A stretch of 64,000 nt of DNA, taken from positions 1 to 64,000 of IMG/VR virus record IMGVR_UViG_3300009011_000012; one strand, 5' to 3'. The notes beneath the pieces were generated by a model that was not told the DNA's origin, did not search any database, and was given only the letters and a program-made list of their open reading frames with translations. Every line of letters starts with the position of its first letter. Position 1 is the stretch's first letter. Origin of the DNA: a virus. Shown one piece after another: positions 60,058-64,000 of this stretch. Both the position numbers and the translations under genes were made by a program.

Positions 60058-60282
60058 TTACTTGTTTTCTCGCGCCTGGCTGCAAACACCCTTGGGCTTG
60101 CCTTTGCAGTTGCTGTATCGATAGTCGCCAGATACATTCAGCACGATTTCATGTTTGGGTGAGGCCTTCGAATCACCAAAAAACCTGCGCAGAAATTTCG
60201 CTTTTAAATCATGTCCTAAACCCTTCTCAACCGTTAGGGAACCTTCAGAACGGTTCCAGCTGGCTTGAAGAATGCAGTGCAT
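60058..60282 (-). CDS. Leader reading frame ahead of the hydrophobic peptides
   Basis: A 74-codon frame whose stop (TAA) overlaps the ribosome site of peptide A, so ribosomes finishing it could restart there. It spans the candidate toxin leader, including the sRNA-pairing segment. It has no good ribosome site of its own at 60282 and a promoter-like TTGAGA/TTTAAA lies inside it, so it may be only partly transcribed. It may be a real basic protein (KGKPKGVCSQARENK end) or a coupling frame like mok. Confidence 0.35.
   Translation of the reverse strand: MHCILQASWNRSEGSLTVEKGLGHDLKAKFLRRFFGDSKASPKHEIVLNVSGDYRYSNCKGKPKGVCSQARENK
60203..60230 (-). promoter_or_regulatory. Candidate promoter for the peptide transcript
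   Basis: TTGAGA (60230-60225) and TTTAAA (60208-60203) on the minus strand, 16 bp apart. Transcription would start near 60197, giving a leader of about 150 nt before peptide A that includes the pairing segment at 60123-60145. Confidence 0.45.
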
Positions 60283-60297
60283 TTGTTTAAGCTAACT

Positions 60298-60386
60298 TCA
60301 GTCGCCAGATACATTTGGCACGGTAAGCGGAGTTCGCACCTCCAGTTACCGATTGAAAGACCCGGTCTAATCAGCCGGGTTTTTTC
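60298..60386 (+). ncRNA. Putative antitoxin sRNA
   Basis: A plus-strand unit: TTGAAG and TAAGCT 17 bp apart (60267-60295 region), then AGTCGCCAGATACATT...GGCACG (60300-60322), a hairpin CGGTAA-GC-GGAG...CTCC-AG-TTACCG, and a terminator ACCCGG...CCGGGTTTTTT. The 23-nt segment repeats 60123-60145 with two changes. It is therefore complementary to the peptide mRNA leader, with both changes giving G-U pairs. The layout (short divergent RNA, 5' pairing region, terminator) is that of OrzO or IstR. Confidence 0.6.
60358..60386 (+). terminator. Terminator of the putative sRNA
   Basis: ACCCGG-TCTAATCAG-CCGGGT followed by six T residues, plus strand. No plus-strand protein gene lies directly before it, which is why an RNA gene is proposed. 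Confidence 0.85.
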
Positions 60387-60694
60387 ATTTCCGGCAGACA
60401 AAAAAAAGCTTATGGAATAAATACTACATATAGGGGTTTCAAAAATTCTTCCCGCTATATGGTGAGTATTCTAGTATCGAATCATTTCAGTACAAGAGTT
60501 GATTTTGACGTTAAATTGAGGTTGTCAAGGGGTAAAAATGCTTAAGTCCTCGTAACATAAGGCCTGGAAGAGATGTCAATAATTAAGAAAAAAAATTCAA
60601 AATTTGATCGAGTGATGATTTCTTCAACGGGAGGTCAGAATTGCGCAACATGATGTCGCGCAATGCACTCAGTTTCATACCAAATCTTCGCTTC
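60387..60694. other. Intergenic stretch without a recognised gene
   Basis: About 308 bp, AT-rich. The only plus-strand frame with a start is a 26-codon one at 60573 (MSIIKKKNSKFDRVMISSTG and on) without a good ribosome site. I see no repeat, tRNA or strong promoter. Confidence 0.5.
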
Positions 60695-61012
60695 TTATCT
60701 TATGGTTTGTGCCATGCATTTCCGCCAGGCACTCCCCTCAACACCATTATCCACATACGTTGATATTGCATACGGAATACTCCTGATTTCGGTTGAAACG
60801 ACTGCTCCATCACTAGCTGAGGTCGCGCGAGGTATTGAGGTGAACTTGTATTGGCCGCTGATTCCTTTTGCTGCTTGAGCCTTCGATTTCGTCATGATGG
60901 TATTTGCGCATTGTTCTGCTGCTGCAAGCTGCGGATCTTTATCCGATTTATCCGCGCTGCATGCTGTGAGGGTGATAACCAAAGCAGAGATGAATAATTT
61001 TCTATTTATCAT
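60695..61012 (-). CDS. Small lipoprotein
   Basis: A 105-residue protein with a lipoprotein signal: basic start MINRKLF, apolar core ISALVITLTA and lipobox LTAC (Cys18). The mature part (SADKSDKDPQLAAAEQCANT) begins Ser-Ala-Asp, so outer-membrane sorting is possible. It has two further Cys. No family recognised. Prophage lipoproteins often block receptors or DNA entry of related phages, but this is only a suggestion here. Confidence 0.65.
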   Translation of the reverse strand: MINRKLFISALVITLTACSADKSDKDPQLAAAEQCANTIMTKSKAQAAKGISGQYKFTSIPRATSASDGAVVSTEIRSIPYAISTYVDNGVEGSAWRKCMAQTIR

Positions 61013-61141
61013 TTTTTCGACCTAACGCTAATAAAAACAATAGACTACATCAAAATACAGTGGCGTAGAAGCGACCGCTGCGCTTTGACATTTGCTTACT
61101 TCGCTCACTACACGATTTGGATCAGTGCCTAGTATTGAATA

Positions 61142-61161
61142 TACTGTATATATATACAGTT
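61142..61161 (+). promoter_or_regulatory. LexA box (SOS operator)
   Basis: TACTGTATATATATACAGTT: CTGT, eight alternating A/T bases, ACAG, a near-ideal LexA site. TTGAAT lies just upstream. The downstream genes would be induced by DNA damage, as P1 lxr-humD are. Confidence 0.93.
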
Positions 61162-61179
61162 CATGCGCGTGAGGCCGTT

Positions 61180-61434
61180 ATGGGTAAGGATCTGAAATAT
61201 GAAGTTATTCCGCGAGGGACTCATATCCCTTACATCACACCGGGAAAATGGACCTTCATACAGCGCAAACGTGAATATGGGGGAGGCTGGTGGTTCGGGA
61301 GGGCTTATGACGATCACTTTCAGCTTGAGTTTGAACGGCCGACCTCATTGGGTGAAGGTATTGACTATATAAATGCCTACGAAAAAGTAAGCAAACTACC
61401 TGACTGGGATGATGATTTTAATTTGGAGGGTTAG
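61180..61434 (+). CDS. lxr: Lxr-like LexA-regulated protein
   Basis: An 84-residue protein; ATG at 61180 with GAGG upstream. YEVIPRGTHIPYITPGKWTF and GGGWWFGRAYDDHFQLEFERP form a compact beta-rich domain. The LexA box directly upstream and humD directly downstream reproduce the P1 lxr-humD order, the main reason for the name. Function unknown even in P1. Confidence 0.6.
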   Translation: MGKDLKYEVIPRGTHIPYITPGKWTFIQRKREYGGGWWFGRAYDDHFQLEFERPTSLGEGIDYINAYEKVSKLPDWDDDFNLEG

Positions 61435-61746
61435 ATGGGATTTCCTTCTCCTGCAACTGATTACGCAGAGTCTAGGTTAACCATAGATAGGATCTGCCAG
61501 ATAGACAGTAACTGTGTTGTTATTGAGACAACGACCGGTTACGCAGTGATTAACCGGTCAATGAAGGCAAAGCAGGGTGATATGGTGCTGATCTCGATGT
61601 TCGGGCGAAACCTATTTGCCAGGGTCCATGGAGCGACCTTGCGAGAAAACGACGGGAAAATAATAGCGGGTGAGGAGCTCAATGAAGTTCATGTTGAGGG
61701 CGTAGTGACCTTCACAATTCACAGAACTCCAAGTACCCGCACTTAG
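61435..61746 (+). CDS. humD: HumD, UmuD'-like SOS protein
   Basis: A 103-residue protein starting MGFPSPATDYAESRLTIDRI, which matches UmuD from its cleavage point (C/GFPSPAADYVEQRIDLNQL) on. It is thus encoded already in the shortened UmuD' form, as is P1 HumD. The SGDSM segment with the catalytic Ser and the later Lys are missing; KAKQGDMVLISMFGRNLFARV aligns with the region around them. It may pair with host UmuC to support lesion bypass. It starts 1 bp after the lxr stop and is SOS-controlled. Confidence 0.85.
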   Translation: MGFPSPATDYAESRLTIDRICQIDSNCVVIETTTGYAVINRSMKAKQGDMVLISMFGRNLFARVHGATLRENDGKIIAGEELNEVHVEGVVTFTIHRTPSTRT

Positions 61747-62165
61747 TCCTTTTGGTCGGCGTAGCGTTGTTCTTGTAGGCTCTCAAACGATTCGGTTATT
61801 GACCAAGGGACCGATTTAAACCGCTCGATCGCCTTCAACACCTCTACAGCGGTCGCTGTTGGCTCGACGGCCCCCTGAAGCCACGGGAGGAGGGCATCAA
61901 TAATGCGATCTTTCATGTTCTCACCGTCCGCAAGCAACCGGGCTTGGTACGCTTGAATGTCGGCCACCAGCGCCGACTCAGCCAGGCGTTGAAAAGGTTC
62001 TCCCTCTCCCGGTTCGTCAAGTAACTCCAGACGCTCTTTAATGCGTTGCGTATCCCGTGTTATCGCGTCGGAGGGAGTTGTGGCCAACCAGAGCTGGCAA
62101 AGATGATCGGGAATAACGATCGTCGTTCGCGTACCGGTGCTCTTCCTCACATAGTTCACTTTCAT
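61743..62165 (-). CDS. Putative repressor with divergent palindromic operators
   Basis: A 140-residue protein. The N-terminal YVRKSTGTRTTIVIPDHLCQLW has the basic beta strand then helix expected of a ribbon-helix-helix protein, followed by a helical C-terminal part. Its start faces two identical 16-bp palindromes shared with the divergent operon, consistent with autoregulation. Its stop overlaps the humD stop by 4 bp. No known family assigned. Confidence 0.55.
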   Translation of the reverse strand: MKVNYVRKSTGTRTTIVIPDHLCQLWLATTPSDAITRDTQRIKERLELLDEPGEGEPFQRLAESALVADIQAYQARLLADGENMKDRIIDALLPWLQGAVEPTATAVEVLKAIERFKSVPWSITESFESLQEQRYADQKD

Positions 62166-62216
62166 GGATTGAACCTCTTTTTTCAGAAAGCAACATAATA
62201 CCGATCATCCGTTTTT

Positions 62217-62274
62217 GAGTAAATATTTACTCAATCCCATTGACCTAATTCCATAAATGAGTAAATATTTACTC
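62217..62274. promoter_or_regulatory. Twin palindromic operators
   Basis: GAGTAAATATTTACTC occurs at 62217-62232 and 62259-62274, 42 bp (four helical turns) centre to centre, between the divergent genes at 62165 and 62310. Identical perfect palindromes on one DNA face point to cooperative binding by a dimeric regulator. Confidence 0.85.
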
Positions 62275-62309
62275 GTCAGATGAGTTAGATAAAAATAAGG
62301 ATGAACGCG

Positions 62310-62663
62310 ATGAAACCGATACTCAACAAAGAGATCACCACACTTGCCGAGCTGGTGGCCACAACTGAAAATCTTGAGCCAACAGACCCGAAATTACTCG
62401 CGGCGATTAACGAAGTGCCTGCTGCGGCAAACACTGACATAACCTCTCCACTGCGGATTATTTCCGATTACATGCTGCGCTTCCTCAGCAACAACAAGGA
62501 TGCAAAATTGTATGAGGCAAAAGATCGGCTCGAACACAAGATCATCCAGTTTACCTTTGATGGATACGATGAGCAGTGCTTACGACAAGCACTCTCCACC
62601 GCCACCAGCTGCCACACACGGGAAGCGTTCGCCAGCGCCCTCGAATTGGAGGCAATCCAATGA
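62310..62663 (+). CDS. Accessory protein, first gene of the right-hand operon
   Basis: A 117-residue protein; the ATG at 62310 has AGGA at good distance, whereas the ATG at 62301 sits directly on it. Acidic N-terminal half (TLAELVATTENLEPTDPKLL) and a helical C-terminal half (CLRQALSTATSCHTREAFAS). Family not recognised. Controlled by the twin palindromes. Confidence 0.55.
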   Translation: MKPILNKEITTLAELVATTENLEPTDPKLLAAINEVPAAANTDITSPLRIISDYMLRFLSNNKDAKLYEAKDRLEHKIIQFTFDGYDEQCLRQALSTATSCHTREAFASALELEAIQ

Positions 62664-63115
62664 CCGTATATCGCAACTATGCCACCCGCACGCAAGCCGT
62701 TACTGCGTTGAATAAGCTGCCGCTGGGAGAGTCCATTCTGTTAGTGCCGTACAACCCTGGCGCGTATCAGCAGGAGTCTGGAAGTCTTAAAGCTGTAGCT
62801 TGTAAGCAGCGTATTAAAATTGAGCTGAAAAAGGTGCTGCTGGTGGTTGAGGACGAAATGCCGCAGTCCTTCTTGCGTGTGAGGAAGGTCGCCGGGGAGC
62901 CAGTTCCGCTGACCGAAAAAGAGCAACGCACCGCCCTGCGTGATGAAGCTGCCGCGCTGCTGGAGCAGGCTGAAGCGCTGTTAACTGAGCTAACTGACGG
63001 ATACACCGAAGAGAAGGACGGCACATTCAGCGCCTGCCACCCGCATAATGGCTTTGCTAGCGTGATTCGTCAGATCTCCAGCCTGCGTAAACCACTGACG
63101 AGGGCGAAGGTATGA
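62660..63115 (+). CDS. Accessory protein with helical C-terminus
   Basis: A 151-residue protein overlapping the previous stop (ATGA). The N-terminal part (RNYATRTQAVTALNKLPLGESILLVPY) is alpha/beta; the centre is a long helix pair (KEQRTALRDEAAALLEQAEALLTEL); the end contains CHPHNGF. Function unknown. Confidence 0.55.
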   Translation: MTVYRNYATRTQAVTALNKLPLGESILLVPYNPGAYQQESGSLKAVACKQRIKIELKKVLLVVEDEMPQSFLRVRKVAGEPVPLTEKEQRTALRDEAAALLEQAEALLTELTDGYTEEKDGTFSACHPHNGFASVIRQISSLRKPLTRAKV

Positions 63116-63927
63116 CACTTCTTAAGCCGATCACGCACGCACAGATCATGACGCTGCGCCGCCTGGGCTCTGGAGTGCGTTTCTCGCTCCGTGGTGATGG
63201 CAAGAAGGTGATAGAACGCCGGGGGCAAGCCTTGGCTCACCATGACCATATTAACGTCTCCAGCCTCATAATAATGGCTTGCTCGGCGACAAAGGGCAGG
63301 GAGGCGGCCCCGGCTATGGACCTCTATAAAGGAGTTATGTATTCAACATTCCGCGCGAACGTACCCGCAACACATCCTGCAATTGTCATCTTGTCGGCAA
63401 AGCACGGCTTCATTGAAGCTGACCGTGTTATCGAACCTTATGAACAGTGCATGACAGAAGCGCGTGCAGATGAAATGATTGCGAAGTTGCCTGATCTTGA
63501 CTCAATAAGATGGCCAACTGGCGTTCACTCAATACTGCTGGCTGGTGGCAAAACCTATCAGCGAGTGATGCGAGCAGCGATTAAACGCCGTATTGAACTT
63601 GGCTTGCTGGATAACGGCATCATTATCGAACAAACGAGTGGTGGCATTGGCTATCAACGGGCGCAGCTAGGCGCTTATCTGCGTAGCCTGCCTAACTCCA
63701 ACGTGAACCATGATAAAGTAACCGCGGACACTACAATGCACATAAAGGGGAGGGCCATGAGTAACCAACTCGACGCTCCGGCAGAGCAGGACATAGCAGC
63801 TGAAGGCTGCAATCCCAAAGAGGGATTGATCATCAACGGCTTGGGCCAGAAACCTGGTAATGGTAAATCGGTACCGTTTCAGATGCAGGAAATGAGCGAC
63901 CGGGCGACGGCTGAAGGACAGGAGTAA
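63112..63927 (+). CDS. DUF6884-like protein
   Basis: A 271-residue protein coupled to its neighbour by ATGA. Residues 50-185 follow the DUF6884 pattern: IIMACSATKG, AMDLYKGVMYSTFR, AIVILSAKHGFIEADRVIEPYEQ and LLAGGKTYQRVMR. The family is related to nucleotide/base-modifying folds and is often found in phages, sometimes near DNA-modification genes. The first 45 residues resemble an extra small domain, and the last 60 look disordered. Activity not established. Confidence 0.65.
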   Translation: MTLLKPITHAQIMTLRRLGSGVRFSLRGDGKKVIERRGQALAHHDHINVSSLIIMACSATKGREAAPAMDLYKGVMYSTFRANVPATHPAIVILSAKHGFIEADRVIEPYEQCMTEARADEMIAKLPDLDSIRWPTGVHSILLAGGKTYQRVMRAAIKRRIELGLLDNGIIIEQTSGGIGYQRAQLGAYLRSLPNSNVNHDKVTADTTMHIKGRAMSNQLDAPAEQDIAAEGCNPKEGLIINGLGQKPGNGKSVPFQMQEMSDRATAEGQE

Positions 63928-64000
63928 TGTTAGATCTACGAAGTTACGAAAGCCAGTTAGATGATCCAGCCTGGCGCAAACTTCACATATCCGGGCCGGT
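63927..64000 (+). CDS. Start of a further gene, cut by the window edge
   Basis: The ATG at 63927 overlaps the previous stop (TAATG) and has AGGAG upstream. The visible 24 residues read MLDLRSYESQLDDPAWRKLH and on, too few to assign. Confidence 0.6.
   Translation, partial: MLDLRSYESQLDDPAWRKLHISGP

Noticed and set aside
60319-60352. tRNA-like T-arm (GGAG-TTCGCAC-CTCC) nested in a second stem
   Set aside because: There is no D-arm, anticodon arm or 7-bp acceptor around it, and the T-loop is imperfect. It fits better as a hairpin of the proposed sRNA.

Overview
This window is most likely part of a phage-plasmid (a temperate myovirus whose prophage is a low-copy plasmid) of the P1 family, from an enterobacterial host. 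The replication block is unmistakably P1-type: RepA, its 19-bp iterons on both sides (incC/oriR and incA), ParA, ParB and a candidate parS. Around it lie homologues of P1 genes pro, prt, ddrB, ssb, ddrA, darA, hdf, lydA/B, cin, S/U, R, 16, bplA, pmgA, sit, 22, 23, hrdC (rdgC), dmt, 5/6/24/7, sim, c4/icd, ref, lxr and humD. Gene order differs from P1, and there are several insertions, so this is a divergent relative rather than P1 itself. The species cannot be read from the sequence.

Layout. 1-11.2 kb: head protease, portal, internal head/antirestriction proteins and holin/antiholin, all on the minus strand. They are interrupted by two small plus-strand regulators and an AT-rich RelE-like/Shedu-like cassette at 5.9-6.9 kb. 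11.4-17.6 kb: a Cin-type invertase and a large multi-site tail-fibre switch with nine crossover sites and nine alternative fibre 3' ends. 17.6-26.6 kb: fibre, baseplate and tape-measure/transglycosylase genes. 26.6-30.6 kb: the P1-type replicon and parABS. 30.6-37.7 kb: tail tube, internal head protein, sheath, an Ig-like protein and the major capsid protein. 37.8-42 kb: a small operon, spanins, a PAAR tip, and a second, R1-type partition locus parCMR. 42-48.2 kb: the bifunctional methylase Dmt, RdgC and the baseplate hub/spike. 48.2-49.9 kb: higBA and a membrane protein gene. 49.9-54.6 kb: further structural genes, Sim, a C4-RNA/icd immunity locus and Ref. 54.6-59.8 kb: a long plus-strand operon of small accessory genes. 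59.8-60.4 kb: a candidate type I toxin-antitoxin locus. 60.7-64 kb: a lipoprotein, a LexA-controlled lxr-humD pair, and a regulator with two palindromic operators facing an accessory operon.

How it works together. Stable inheritance rests on RepA/iterons plus two partition systems, with higBA and the candidate type I module as addiction elements. Lysogeny is probably held by a C1-like repressor encoded outside the window. Six copies of an 11-bp motif (ATTTTCTAACA) lie next to immunity, methylase and accessory operons and are good candidates for its operators. Virion proteins share an AM(F/L)E(S/A) motif that is probably the prohead-protease cleavage site.

The most unusual signals are: (1) an A AAA AAG slippery site at the end of the capsid gene that would add an Ig-strand-like tail by -1 frameshifting; (2) an undescribed-looking type I toxin locus with two hydrophobic peptides and a divergent sRNA sharing a 23-nt pairing segment; (3) the RelE-like/Shedu-like pair; (4) the enlarged Min-like inversion array.
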